Part shown: positions 25,989-35,110 of the stretch, piece by piece | Layout: the number at the start of each line of letters is the position of its first letter | Numbering within the stretch: the stretch's first letter is position 1 | From: Tepidimonas sp. UBA997 | GTDB taxonomy: Bacteria > Pseudomonadota > Gammaproteobacteria > Burkholderiales > Burkholderiaceae_C | Assembly: GCA_002291945.1 (NCBI GenBank) | Contig: DBAZ01000074.1 | Location: 1 to 51,207 of the forward strand | DNA length: 51,207 nucleotides | Direction: 5' to 3' | Translations under genes and position numbers: made by a program | Notes under the pieces: model-generated | Database searches by the model: none | Told to the model about the DNA's origin: nothing | What the model saw: only the letters and a program-made list of their open reading frames with translations

Positions 25989-27516
25989 GCCGCGCCTCCC
26001 TCTGAGGCTGCCAGAGTCCCGACATCCATTCACCAATCTGCTCCACCGTCGCCTCACCCCGGCTCAGGCTGGGCGAAAGACGGCCTTTGGCAATCACATG
26101 CATACGGTCACAAATTTCGAGCAGTTCATCGAGTTCCTCGCTCACCACCAGCACGGCACAGCCGGCATCGCGCAAGGCCAGGATTTCGCTACGAATCTGG
26201 GCGGCGGCCCCCACATCCACGCCCCAGGTCGGCTGGCTCACGATCAACACCCTGGGGTTTGCGTCCATCTCGCGCCCGACGATGAATTTCTGCAAATTAC
26301 CCCCCGACAGCGACTTGGCTGCAGCCCCAGGCCCGTTGGCCTTGACCTTGAAACGCGCCATGATGCCCGCAGCCTGCGCGTGCAGTTGCCCCACCTTCAA
26401 CCAGCCCAGCGGGCCTACCGCGTCCTGGCGAGTTAGAAGCAAATTCAATGCCAGACTCACGGTCGGCACCGCCCCCCGCCCCAGGCGCTCCTCGGGAACG
26501 AAGTGCAAACCGAGCTTGCGCCGGGCACCCGGCCCCCGACGCCCCACCTCCAGCCCGGCGAGCCGGATGCTGGCAGCCAGTGCCTTGGGGTTTTCGCCCG
26601 ACAGACAGGCCAGCAACTCGTTCTGACCGTTGCCCGACACCCCGGCAATCCCGACCACTTCACCAGCACGCACATCCAGGTTGATCTGCTGCAAGCGGGT
26701 TCCGAAAGGGTGATCGCTGGGCAGCGACAAATTGTTGACGGCCAGCACCACCTCCCCGACCTTCTGCGGACGTGGTTCCAGCACCGTAGGCTCGGCCCCG
26801 ATCATCAGGCGACTGAGGGACGCATTGGACTCCTCGCGGGGGTCGCACACGCCAGTCACCTTGCCGCCGCGCATGACCGTGCAGGCATCACACAGTTGGC
26901 GAATTTCGTGCAGCTTGTGGCTGATGTAGAGGATGCTGCAGCCTTCCTCGGCCAGTTGGCGCAACACCACGAACAGCTTGTCTACCGCTTGCGGCGTCAG
27001 CACCGAAGTCGGCTCGTCGAGTATCAGCAGTTGCGGGCTGGTCAGCAGGGCGCGGATGATCTCCACCCGCTGCATTTCACCCACGCTGAGCGAATGCACC
27101 GGCCGCTGCGGATCGATGTCCAGGCCGTAGGCGCGGGCCTTCATGCCGATGCTTTCGCTGACCTCGCGCAAACTCAGCGATCGATCCAGACCCAACCAGA
27201 CGTTTTCGGCCACGGTGAGCGTGTCGAACAGACTGAAATGCTGAAACACCATCGCGACACCCAGCGCCCGGGCTTCTTGCGGGTTGCGCACGTGGACCGC
27301 TTTGCCGTTGAACAGCATGGCCCCGTCGTCCGGTTTGACGGTGCCGTAGATGATCTTCATCAGGGTGGATTTGCCGGCCCCGTTTTCACCCAGCACCGCG
27401 TGTATGCTGCCAGGCGCGACCGTGAGCGACACCTGGTCGTTGGCGACCACACCGGGGTAGCGCTTGGTGATCTGTGTGAGCTGCAGCCTGGGTGTGTGAT
27501 GCGTCGGTGGGGTCAT
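25975..27516 (-). CDS. ABC transporter ATP-binding protein, duplicated ATPase (BMP/nucleoside type)
   Basis: The 513-residue protein holds two ABC domains. The first is canonical: Walker A GENGAGKST, signature LSVGEMQRVEI, Walker B LLILDEPTSVLTPQ, H-loop ISHK. The second is degenerate in the usual way for this subfamily: GVSGNGQNEL for Walker A and VLIVSQPTWGVD for Walker B, but an intact LSGGNLQKF signature. One active site per dimer interface is therefore expected. The start is ATG 27516 (MTPPTHHTP); a TTG at 27534 also opens the frame. It is the first gene of the operon, with the two permeases and the lipoprotein downstream. Confidence 0.93.
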   Translation of the reverse strand: MTPPTHHTPRLQLTQITKRYPGVVANDQVSLTVAPGSIHAVLGENGAGKSTLMKIIYGTVKPDDGAMLFNGKAVHVRNPQEARALGVAMVFQHFSLFDTLTVAENVWLGLDRSLSLREVSESIGMKARAYGLDIDPQRPVHSLSVGEMQRVEIIRALLTSPQLLILDEPTSVLTPQAVDKLFVVLRQLAEEGCSILYISHKLHEIRQLCDACTVMRGGKVTGVCDPREESNASLSRLMIGAEPTVLEPRPQKVGEVVLAVNNLSLPSDHPFGTRLQQINLDVRAGEVVGIAGVSGNGQNELLACLSGENPKALAASIRLAGLEVGRRGPGARRKLGLHFVPEERLGRGAVPTVSLALNLLLTRQDAVGPLGWLKVGQLHAQAAGIMARFKVKANGPGAAAKSLSGGNLQKFIVGREMDANPRVLIVSQPTWGVDVGAAAQIRSEILALRDAGCAVLVVSEELDELLEICDRMHVIAKGRLSPSLSRGEATVEQIGEWMSGLWQPQREARHADV

Positions 27517-28075
27517 GCGACAAGTGAATTCCAAGGTTGAGAAGATTGCAGTTCACAGCCAACAGGTCCAACACACCTTGTCGGGTATTGCGGAAGCTGG
27601 GGGACTGATCGCTCACTACATCCAGCAGCGAACCGATGCGATGGGCGCTTGCATGCTTGAACTTGCCCGTTTTGTGAAGGTTTCCTTGACCACGTCTGTT
27701 TGCCAAGGCATTTTCGCAGGAATCCGAACCACACCCTTGCCGCAGCTCAGCATCGGCCCCGTGTGCTCACGGGCCGCAGCGCCCAATAACTTGGGCATAG
27801 GTGCTTCATCAAAGCCGCACCGGAGCCGTCCTCCACCAGCACGTCGATGTGCATGCCTTACTTCGTAGCCAGATTAGCGCTGCACCAAAGGCTGCGCGAT
27901 TTACCCACTTCAGTGCGCACGCCGTTGATGATCGCGCATTGGTATTTCTGTTCTTCGTCGGCAACGGCATCGGCAATGTCCTGCTCGGCCTGTTCTGCCT
28001 TGGCCTGGCGCTTCTTCGGCTTGGGAATGAGCGTGTTGAGCTCAGCACGGCGACGCGCCACGACCATCTTCTGTG
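27517..28075. other. 559-base region without an intact gene; decayed minus-strand frame at its right side
   Basis: The stretch separates the transporter ATPase from the hydroxypyruvate isomerase-like gene and must include the transporter promoter. On the minus strand from about 28064 a frame reads ARRRAELNTLIPKPKKRQAK, then KYQCAIINGVRTEVGKSRSL and WCSANLATK. It is stopped by TAA at 27858-27860, then continues in the same frame as GMHIDVLVEDGSGAALMKHL. A single TAC-to-TAA change would explain the interruption. The composition is protein-like but I do not recognise the family; a decayed mobile or accessory gene is likely. The left part (27517-27780) shows nothing I can identify. Confidence 0.4.
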
Positions 28076-28876
28076 TTACTGGCCTCGGCAACCCCAATCG
28101 GCCAGCCAACCCAGCCCGCGCTCCGTCCCCAACGGGCCGTCAGCGGCGGGGCGGTATTCGCAGCCGACCCAGCCGGCATAGCCCAGTGCATCCATGCAGT
28201 CGAACAAAAAGGGAAAGCGAATCTCGCCGGTGCCGGGTTCGTGGCGGCCCGGGTTGTCGGCCAACTGGATGTGCCCGATGCGCGGCAGCAGGCGCTGCAG
28301 GGTGGCAGCCAGCTCCCCTTCCATGCGCTGGGCGTGGTAGAGGTCGTACTGCAGCTTCAGGTTGGGCGCGGCCACCTCGTCCAGCAGCCGAATGGCCTGC
28401 TCGGTGCGGCTGAGGAAAAATCCGGGCACGTCCCAGGTGTTGATGGGCTCCAGCAACAGGGTGATGCCGTGCGGCTGCAAGACTTGCGCCGCGTAGCGCA
28501 CATTGTTCACCAAGGTGGCCCAAGCAGCGGCTGGGGATACCCCGGCGGGCAACACCCCGGCCAAGCAGTTGAGTTGCCCGACCCCCAGCGCCTGGGCATA
28601 GCGCAGCGCCCGCTCAACCCCGTCGCCAAACTCGACCTGGCGGTCGGGGTGGCAGGCAATGCCCCGCTCGCCCGCAGCCCAGTCGCCCGCGGGCAGGTTG
28701 TGCAACACGGCGGCCAGTTGCCAGCGGGCTAGGCGCTCGGCGAGTTCGGCGGCAGGCCATGCGTAGGGGAACTGGAACTCCACGGCAACAAATCCGGCAC
28801 GCGCTGCGGCTTCAAACCGATCCAGGAATGGCCGATCGGCAAACAGCAGCGACAAATTGGCAGCGAAGCGGGGCAT
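28076..28876 (-). CDS. hyi: Hydroxypyruvate isomerase-like TIM-barrel protein
   Basis: The 266-residue protein of the xylose-isomerase-like TIM-barrel family starts MPRFAANLSLLFADRPFLDR. It carries the Hyi/OtnI landmarks: EFQFPYAWPAAELAERL, LLEPINTWDVPGFFLSRTEQ (metal-binding Glu), LKLQYDLYHAQRMEG (metal-binding Asp/His), HIQLADNPGRHEPGTGEI and a late Glu in GCEYRP. Reactions known in the family are hydroxypyruvate to tartronate semialdehyde and the analogous 2-oxo-tetronate isomerisation. No gcl, glxR or otn gene is adjacent to decide which. It lies 65 bases downstream of dinG on the same strand. Confidence 0.85.
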   Translation of the reverse strand: MPRFAANLSLLFADRPFLDRFEAAARAGFVAVEFQFPYAWPAAELAERLARWQLAAVLHNLPAGDWAAGERGIACHPDRQVEFGDGVERALRYAQALGVGQLNCLAGVLPAGVSPAAAWATLVNNVRYAAQVLQPHGITLLLEPINTWDVPGFFLSRTEQAIRLLDEVAAPNLKLQYDLYHAQRMEGELAATLQRLLPRIGHIQLADNPGRHEPGTGEIRFPFLFDCMDALGYAGWVGCEYRPAADGPLGTERGLGWLADWGCRGQ

Positions 28877-28941
28877 GGTGTGTATCTCGTGCGGCTTGAG
28901 ATGGGGCTTGCGATGGGCTTGCGTGGGGTGGAACGCGGGCC

Positions 28942-31095
28942 TCAGGCAGACGCCGACGGCTGCACGCGGGTAAACGGCGGCAGACCGGCCAGCAAACGCT
29001 GGCCATACGCCGTCTGGCTCAGGCGCCGGTCGTAACAGGTGACGTGCGCCTCGTCGTCCTCGGTCCGGATGGCGCGGCCCACCCACTGGGCCAGCCGGAT
29101 GGCGGTAGCGGGCACCACCAGTTCCATGAACGGGTCGCGCCCCTGGGTACGCAGCCATTCGGCGCGGGCTTCGCCCACCGGGTCGTCGGGCGGCGCAAAG
29201 GGCAGTTTGGTGATGAACAAGTCCTCACACAAGCGCCCAGGCAGGTCGAGGCCTTCGCCAAACGACTGCAGGCCAAAAATGATGGAAGGCAGCCCGTCGG
29301 CCACCCGCTGGGCGTGCTGGCGCAGCAGGCGCAGGCGTGACCATTCGTTTTGCTGCAACACCTTGGGACGCAGGTCGGCAGGCAGGGCCTCACTGGCCAG
29401 ACGCATCTGCTCGCGTGAGGTGAACAGCACCAGCGCGCCGTGCTGCACCTTGCGCAGGTCGGCCAGCAAGGCCCCCACCATCTCTTGCGTGAAGGCGCTC
29501 ACGTCCTTCGGGTCGGCCCGCGTGCCTGCCAGCACCAGCCGACCCTGGCGTGCGAAGTCAAACGGGCTGTCCACCGCCAGGGTGGTGACGTCCGGGTCTT
29601 CGGCCAGACCGGTTTCCCGCAGCACAAAATCAAAACGCCCGCAACTGGTCAGGGTGGCCGAGGTCAGCACCGCCCCGCGCACCCGGCCCCAGAGCTGCCC
29701 GCGCAGCGTGCTGCCCGGCAAGGTCGGGCTGGCATGTGCCCGGATGACCAGCAAATCGCCCACCACTTCGCGGGTGAGCCATTTGGCCACCGGGGGCTGG
29801 CCCGCGTCGGCCATTTGCAGGAAGCACTGGCTGGTGGCGTACACCGCCTCCATGCGCGGGGCCAGCGAGCCGAGCTGCGCGTACTGGGCCGCCAAGCGTC
29901 GGGCTTCGGACGGCTGATCCCGGATTTCGGCTCGCAGCGTCTTGCTGATCTCGCGCAGGGCTTCGATATACACCTGCGCACTGTGCGCCAGTTGTGACAA
30001 CGGCTCGATCATGGCTTCGGGCAAGCGGCCACGCGGCAGGCGAACCCGGCCCGCTTGGGTGCTCAAGGCCGCGCCGTATTCGTGTAAGACCAGCCGCGCC
30101 CAGTCCTGCACGGCTTGGCGTATCAGCGCCGCCTGGCTGGGAATGTCGGCAATCGCCTCCACCCCCAACTGCGCCCCCACCCTGAGGGCACGGCTGCTCA
30201 AACGCTCCAGCCAGTTCAGGCGCGACAAATCCATCTGGCAGGCAAATTGATCCAGCGCCGTGGCCGGCAGATGATGGGCCTCGTCGATCACCAGCAAGGC
30301 CTTGTCGAGCTCCGGCAGCGCCCTCGAGTCCAGCGACGACAGCAGCAAATCGTGGTTCACCACGATCACCTGGGCGCCGACCAGCGCTTTGCGTTGCACG
30401 AAGTAGCTGCAACTGCCGTAAAACGGGCAATGCCGTGCGGTGCAGGAGCTCACATCGGCCGCCACCGACGGCCAGATCAAAGGATCGGGCGCGACCGACA
30501 AGGTGTCGCGGTCGCCATCCCAGCGCCCACTGCTGAAGGCGTCGGCCAACTCCTGATAAGCCGTCTGGCGCCGGTTTTTTTCCTGCTGACTGGGTGGCAA
30601 ACCGGCAAACAGGTCGTCTTCCTCGTCGTCGTCCGGGTCGGCGGCGGTGGGGCGCACGTAACGGTCGAGCTTGAGCTGGCACAGATAACGCCCACGCCCT
30701 TTGGCCAGCGCAAACCGGAACTCGCCCGGCATGGCCCGGGCCAGCGCGGGCAAGTCTTTATGCACCAGTTGTTCCTGGAGGGCCACTGTGGCGGTCGAAA
30801 TCAGCACCCGCGCTTGCCGGGCCAGCGCCACGGCAAGCGCCGGCACGCTGTACGCCAGCGACTTGCCCACCCCGGTACCGGCCTGGATCACCGCAATCGA
30901 CCGGGCCGGGGCCTGCAGATCCGCCTGGCCATCGGTCTGGGCCTCGGCCTGCCCGGCCAAGTCCGCATGGCTGAAGGTGGCGGCCACCTGTTCGGCCATC
31001 TGTCGCTGCCCGGTGCGCACACGCATGCCCGGCGTGGTCGCCACCATCTGGTCAAACACCTCCAGCGCCCGCCGTGCCATTTCTGAACGATTCAT
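28942..31095 (-). CDS. dinG: DinG-family ATP-dependent DNA helicase
   Basis: This superfamily 2 XPD-like 5'-3' helicase acts on R-loops, D-loops and forked DNA during repair. At 717 residues it has Walker A GTGVGKS at 73-79 and the DEAH-type box VIDEAHHLP. Four candidate [4Fe-4S] cysteines are visible, one in GRYLCQLKL and three in SSCTARHCPFYGSC. The C-terminal helicase motif appears as QWVGRAIRTEDDEAH. An acidic linker (DPDDDEEDD) precedes the cluster region. The start is ATG 31095 (MNRSEMARRA). A perfect 8-bp palindrome lies just upstream; no LexA-type CTGT-N8-ACAG box is evident. Confidence 0.93.
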   Translation of the reverse strand: MNRSEMARRALEVFDQMVATTPGMRVRTGQRQMAEQVAATFSHADLAGQAEAQTDGQADLQAPARSIAVIQAGTGVGKSLAYSVPALAVALARQARVLISTATVALQEQLVHKDLPALARAMPGEFRFALAKGRGRYLCQLKLDRYVRPTAADPDDDEEDDLFAGLPPSQQEKNRRQTAYQELADAFSSGRWDGDRDTLSVAPDPLIWPSVAADVSSCTARHCPFYGSCSYFVQRKALVGAQVIVVNHDLLLSSLDSRALPELDKALLVIDEAHHLPATALDQFACQMDLSRLNWLERLSSRALRVGAQLGVEAIADIPSQAALIRQAVQDWARLVLHEYGAALSTQAGRVRLPRGRLPEAMIEPLSQLAHSAQVYIEALREISKTLRAEIRDQPSEARRLAAQYAQLGSLAPRMEAVYATSQCFLQMADAGQPPVAKWLTREVVGDLLVIRAHASPTLPGSTLRGQLWGRVRGAVLTSATLTSCGRFDFVLRETGLAEDPDVTTLAVDSPFDFARQGRLVLAGTRADPKDVSAFTQEMVGALLADLRKVQHGALVLFTSREQMRLASEALPADLRPKVLQQNEWSRLRLLRQHAQRVADGLPSIIFGLQSFGEGLDLPGRLCEDLFITKLPFAPPDDPVGEARAEWLRTQGRDPFMELVVPATAIRLAQWVGRAIRTEDDEAHVTCYDRRLSQTAYGQRLLAGLPPFTRVQPSASA

Positions 31096-31104
31096 GGGCC
31101 TGAA

Positions 31105-31124
31105 GTGTGGCACAAATGCCACAC
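31105..31124. repeat. Perfect 8+8 palindrome upstream of dinG
   Basis: GTGTGGCA (31105-31112) and TGCCACAC (31117-31124) flank CAAA. It begins 10 bases upstream of the dinG start, in the gap shared with the divergent GGDEF-EAL gene. It could be an operator or a leader hairpin. Confidence 0.55.
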
Positions 31125-31193
31125 CAGCAGCGAGTTGCGTCCATAATCGTTGTTTCGAGACAGGGGGCGGTTTTTTTCAAGGGTCAACCCTCC

Positions 31194-34190
31194 ATGCCAC
31201 GCGGCGTAACGCCACCACCGACACCGATCCAGCAAGCGCACCCATCGATGGATATGGGGCTGCAATTTTTTGCCATTGTCTGGATTCCGGCCCTGTTTGT
31301 GGTCTTCACCCTGATGGCGATTGTTTCGTGGCCCAGCCAGTACCCGGCCAGCCCGAGCACCGCCATCTCCTTTCAGTCGATTGAAGACCCCACCGGCCGC
31401 CTTAATGCGGCACAGGCACTGGATCAGTTACGCACCCAGGCTCCTGCGGCAACGCCCTGGCAAGAAACCGCATTGTCGGAAAATCCGTTCTGGCTGCTGT
31501 TTGACACCCCGCCCCCCCTGGCCGACGAAGCCCGCAACTGGATCGACTTTCCTTCCCGCCACACCACCTCGGTAGCCTGCTGGAACGCAGCGAGCCTGAC
31601 GCCGCTGGGTGCAGCCAGCCGAACCCAGCAAGACGGGTCGATGCGTCTGTTTCGTGCCGGTTTTGCCCTAGAGCCTCCCGCAGGGTCGAGTCAACTGATC
31701 TGCAAGCTGCAACTGGTGGGCCCGGGCCGGATCAGCATGCAGAGCGTGGGCGACGTGGCCTTCCTCAGCATGGAAAGCCAATTCCACCGAACCTCGGGCC
31801 TGCTGGACGGCGGCGTGCTCATGCTGGCCCTGTTCACGGCCATTGCCGGCCTGATCAACCGCAACAAAACCCACATGCTGTTCGCCGCCTGGCTAGTGAT
31901 CAACATGCGCATGGCCGCCTTGTCGATGGGATGGGATCATCAATGGCTGGGGCAATCGATTCCAGCGACCTGGTTGCCCCATACGCGGCCCCTCACGCTG
32001 GCCTTGTACTACGTCGTCACACTCACGCTGTTTGCCACCCTGTTCCGGGAGGAGCTTGGCAAGGTAGGCTTCAAGCCATTGCTGGCGCTGGCCAAATGGT
32101 CGTGCCTCCCCCTGCTGCTGCTCGCCATCGCCCTGCCCTATGCCACCTTCCTGCCCATCATCTGGTGGAGCTCGGGTCTGGGGGTAGGCATGCTGGTGTT
32201 CTTTTTGGGGCAGATACTCTACAAAACCGGCTCCCGAGTGGCCTGGTGGTATGCCGCCTCGATCGGGATTGCCCTCTTTGCCAGCCTGTATGAAGTGCTG
32301 GCAGCGGCATGGGGCATCAAAGGGTTGCTGGGGGCCATGAACAGTGCAACGGCAGCGTTGGCGTCCAGCCTGCTGGCCTCCATGGCGATTGCGGAGCAGA
32401 TGCGGCAGGCCCAACTGCAAAAACTCGCTGCTCAGGCCGAGCTTCAGCACACCTATCAGGTGATCCCGATCGGCCTGTTCGCCGCCGACCCGCAAGGGCG
32501 CATCATCAACAGCAACCCGGCCATGGCGCGGATGCTGGGCTTGCCAACGCAACACGTCCAGCAATCGACTTGGCAAGGCCTGTTTTCCGAGGAATTTTGG
32601 CACCTGCTGCAAGAACGCACCCAGCGCCAGGGCAACGCCGAAATCGAAATGGCGATGACCGAAGGCCCCTTGGCAGCGAAGCGCTTTCTGGTGCAGGCCA
32701 CGCTGGCCGATGACAAGATAGAAGGCACCCTGCAAGACATCACCGAAAAGGCGCAAGCCACCGAACGCCTGAAGTTTCTGGCTCACCACGACCCCCTGAC
32801 GAAGGTGCTCAACCGACGCGGGATCGAGCGCATCCTGGCCCGGGGCATGGCTGAAATGGAACGGGGTCATGTGCTGTCGGTGGCTTACTTGGATCTGGAT
32901 CGCTTCAAACTGATCAACGACCTGTACGGCCATGCCGCCGGCGACGCTGTGCTGCAGACGGTGTGCCAGCGTATTCAGGTCCCTTTGAACGAACGCATGT
33001 TCCTGGGGCGCGTGGGGGGTGACGAGTTTTTGCTGGTGCTGACCCGTACCGGCCTGGCCCAGGCCGAATCGGTGTGCCGGGAGGTGCTGAACAGTTTTGA
33101 AGCCAACCCCTGCCAAGTCGAAGACCGGGCCTTTCAGGTTCGTGGCTCGATGGGCCTGATTGAAGTGATCCCGGGCCTGCAGGCCAAGGACATCGTCTCC
33201 ATGGCCGACCATGCCTGCCGCATGGCCAAGAAGGGACAGGGCAACCACTTGGTGGTGTTTGACCGGTCTTCAGGCATCCTCTCCGACTATGAGGCCGAAC
33301 TGCAGTTGATCGAACGCCTCGCCACTCAGCAGTCCATCAACGGGCTGTACCTCGACATGCAGCCCATCCTGTCGCTGCGTGCGCCCTCTGGCTCGCTGAA
33401 CTTCGAGGTGCTGCTGCGCATGCGAGACGAATTCGGTCAGCGAGTGCCGACGGAGCGGCTCATCCACGCCGCCGAAAATGCCGGGCGCATGAGTCTGATC
33501 GACCGCTGGGTACTCACCCAGACGCTGGAGTGGCTGCAAGCCCACCATCATCAGTTGCAAAATCAGCATTTCGTCTGCATCAACCTCAGCGGGGCGTCCC
33601 TGAATGACGAGCGCTTCATCGACGACGTGTTCCGGATGCTTGAGCGGCATGCCACAGTGGCCAGCAGGATCTGCCTGGAAATCACGGAAAGCGTGGCTTT
33701 GCACGACACCACCAACACCCGCCGCTTCATCGACCGGGTGCGCAGCGTGGGGGCCAAAGTGGCGCTCGATGATTTCGGAGCTGGCTACACCTCGTTTTCC
33801 TACCTGAAGGACTTGCCTGCCGACCTGCTCAAGATCGACGGCAGCTTCATTGTCAACATGAACCGCCACCCCGCCAATGTGGCCATCGTGGAAGCGATCG
33901 TGAGTCTGGCGCAAAACCTGGGCATGAAAACCATCGCCGAATGGGCCGAAGATTTCGAAACCGTGGAAACACTGGCCGAGATGGGCGTGGACTATGTGCA
34001 GGGCTTTGTGGTGGCCCGACCACAAAACCCGGCAACCATGCTCACCGTCCTGTCAGGGGCCGACTTCATACCCGAGGGTAAACTCAAAAGCTATCTGAGC
34101 ACCCTGGCGCGGTCCGACGAATCGCACATCGACCTGGTATTGGGCGAGCCGACCGACGACCCGCTGCCCCTCTTCAAGCACGTCAAATAA
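31194..34190 (+). CDS. 7TM-DISM-like sensor with PAS, GGDEF and EAL domains
   Basis: The ~998-residue protein would turn over cyclic di-GMP. An N-terminal helix (residues ~20-45) is followed by an extracytoplasmic domain resembling 7TMR-DISMED2 (to ~200). About seven membrane helices come next (LMLALFTAIAGLI onward to ~400), then PAS (~415-530, IPIGLFAADPQGRIINSNPA). The GGDEF motif is intact at 608-612 with no RxxD I-site in the expected place. In the EAL domain the signature is EVLLR (738-742), but the catalytic landmarks NLSGASLNDERF, EITESVAL, DDFGAGYTSFSYL, LLKID and YVQGFVVARP are kept. So phosphodiesterase activity is plausible. ATG 31194 is chosen; 31248 is an alternative. It is convergent with the FeeM-like gene, 8 bases apart. 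Confidence 0.9.
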   Translation: MPRGVTPPPTPIQQAHPSMDMGLQFFAIVWIPALFVVFTLMAIVSWPSQYPASPSTAISFQSIEDPTGRLNAAQALDQLRTQAPAATPWQETALSENPFWLLFDTPPPLADEARNWIDFPSRHTTSVACWNAASLTPLGAASRTQQDGSMRLFRAGFALEPPAGSSQLICKLQLVGPGRISMQSVGDVAFLSMESQFHRTSGLLDGGVLMLALFTAIAGLINRNKTHMLFAAWLVINMRMAALSMGWDHQWLGQSIPATWLPHTRPLTLALYYVVTLTLFATLFREELGKVGFKPLLALAKWSCLPLLLLAIALPYATFLPIIWWSSGLGVGMLVFFLGQILYKTGSRVAWWYAASIGIALFASLYEVLAAAWGIKGLLGAMNSATAALASSLLASMAIAEQMRQAQLQKLAAQAELQHTYQVIPIGLFAADPQGRIINSNPAMARMLGLPTQHVQQSTWQGLFSEEFWHLLQERTQRQGNAEIEMAMTEGPLAAKRFLVQATLADDKIEGTLQDITEKAQATERLKFLAHHDPLTKVLNRRGIERILARGMAEMERGHVLSVAYLDLDRFKLINDLYGHAAGDAVLQTVCQRIQVPLNERMFLGRVGGDEFLLVLTRTGLAQAESVCREVLNSFEANPCQVEDRAFQVRGSMGLIEVIPGLQAKDIVSMADHACRMAKKGQGNHLVVFDRSSGILSDYEAELQLIERLATQQSINGLYLDMQPILSLRAPSGSLNFEVLLRMRDEFGQRVPTERLIHAAENAGRMSLIDRWVLTQTLEWLQAHHHQLQNQHFVCINLSGASLNDERFIDDVFRMLERHATVASRICLEITESVALHDTTNTRRFIDRVRSVGAKVALDDFGAGYTSFSYLKDLPADLLKIDGSFIVNMNRHPANVAIVEAIVSLAQNLGMKTIAEWAEDFETVETLAEMGVDYVQGFVVARPQNPATMLTVLSGADFIPEGKLKSYLSTLARSDESHIDLVLGEPTDDPLPLFKHVK

Positions 34191-34198
34191 CGCCGCCC

Positions 34199-34915
34199 TC
34201 ACAACTTGAGGGAAGGGTGCTCGGTATAGCACATGAATTCCAGCAGGGGATGCTGCGCTTCCTCCCATTGCCTGCGTACCTGTTTGACATTCAGGTACAT
34301 CACGCGATGTGGCAGGTTGAACACATGCGCCAGAGGCTGGTATCCGGCACCGGGCACCACATCTTTAAACAGCATCCGCTCGTATTGACGATCCAGTGGT
34401 GAACGCGCCGTGATGACCATGTAGTCGATGCCCGTTTGGAGGCAATACTGGTAGTAGGCTTTGAACAGCGCCGCCTTGACAAGGCGACTGGTTTTTTCCT
34501 GCGTCACAGCCAGACGAGTGGCTTCGGCCAGCGCCTTGCCCTCCATCCAGCTCGGCAGCGGGTACGATTGCTCCAAGGCAAGCGGCACCAGCCGGTTGGT
34601 TTGTATGCGCATAGTGCCCAAGGGGGAACCATCGAGGCTGGACTCTGCCAGCAACAACGTGACGCCTTCCAGCCTATCGGTGGCCTCCGGCTGTTGCAGC
34701 GCACCGCTCAGTGAAGCGGGCAAATGGCGAGCATAGGCAGCATGACGAATCGCAAGCACCTTGTCCCGATCCTCGCGACTCGCTGCTGTGCGCAGCTCAA
34801 ATGGCCAGTATTCCTGGCGCATGGTCGGCTCAGCTTGTCGATCGGACGACTCCGTCGCAGCCCATGATTGCTGCGTCCATGGTCTGATCTCGTTTGACTG
34901 TGTGTGCAAATCCAT
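34199..34915 (-). CDS. N-acyl amino acid synthase, FeeM-like (GNAT/autoinducer-synthase fold)
   Basis: The 238-residue protein has an ~45-residue polar N-terminal extension and then a GNAT-like domain. Its blocks AIRHAAYARHLPAS, GTMRIQTNRLVPLALEQSYP, EGKALAEATRLAVTQE and YYQYCLQTGIDYMVITARSP match the FeeM/PEP-CTERM-associated acyltransferase group. Those enzymes move a fatty acyl chain from acyl-ACP to an amino acid and are structurally close to acyl-homoserine lactone synthases. The start is ATG 34915 (MDLHTQ) with GAAAGGG upstream. Its product is unknown. It ends 8 bases from the end of a GGDEF-EAL sensor gene on the other strand, which suggests but does not prove a shared signalling role. 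Confidence 0.8.
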   Translation of the reverse strand: MDLHTQSNEIRPWTQQSWAATESSDRQAEPTMRQEYWPFELRTAASREDRDKVLAIRHAAYARHLPASLSGALQQPEATDRLEGVTLLLAESSLDGSPLGTMRIQTNRLVPLALEQSYPLPSWMEGKALAEATRLAVTQEKTSRLVKAALFKAYYQYCLQTGIDYMVITARSPLDRQYERMLFKDVVPGAGYQPLAHVFNLPHRVMYLNVKQVRRQWEEAQHPLLEFMCYTEHPSLKL

Positions 34916-35047
34916 GAGAAACCCTTTCAGCGTCGATGCGACCATTTGTTTCGGTAGAACCACTGTAGATAAACTTCACAAAACCTGGAGTCAGAAGTTG
35001 GCCGATTTCCATGTCAGGAAAAATCCGACACGAGCCGATTCAGGCCT

Positions 35048-35075
35048 CTTGGATACCCGCACTTGGATACCCGCA
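35048..35075. repeat. Perfect 14-bp tandem duplication upstream of tRNA-Ser
   Basis: CTTGGATACCCGCA occurs at 35048-35061 and again at 35062-35075. Each copy carries a TTGGAT that could act as a -35 element for the TACAAT at 35089-35094; the second gives a long 20-base spacer, the first is farther still. Confidence 0.85.
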
Positions 35076-35088
35076 TGAACGAGTCGCT

Positions 35089-35094
35089 TACAAT
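35089..35094 (+). promoter_or_regulatory. Candidate -10 box of the tRNA-Ser gene
   Basis: TACAAT lies 16 bases before the mature tRNA 5' end at 35111 and is followed by a GC-rich discriminator (CGGCCCC), as expected for a stable-RNA promoter. Confidence 0.5.
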
Positions 35095-35110
35095 CGGCCC
35101 CGGCTCGACA

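Noticed and set aside
31095..31194. LexA box upstream of dinG
   Set aside because: No CTGT-N8-ACAG sequence is present; the palindrome found has different half-sites.
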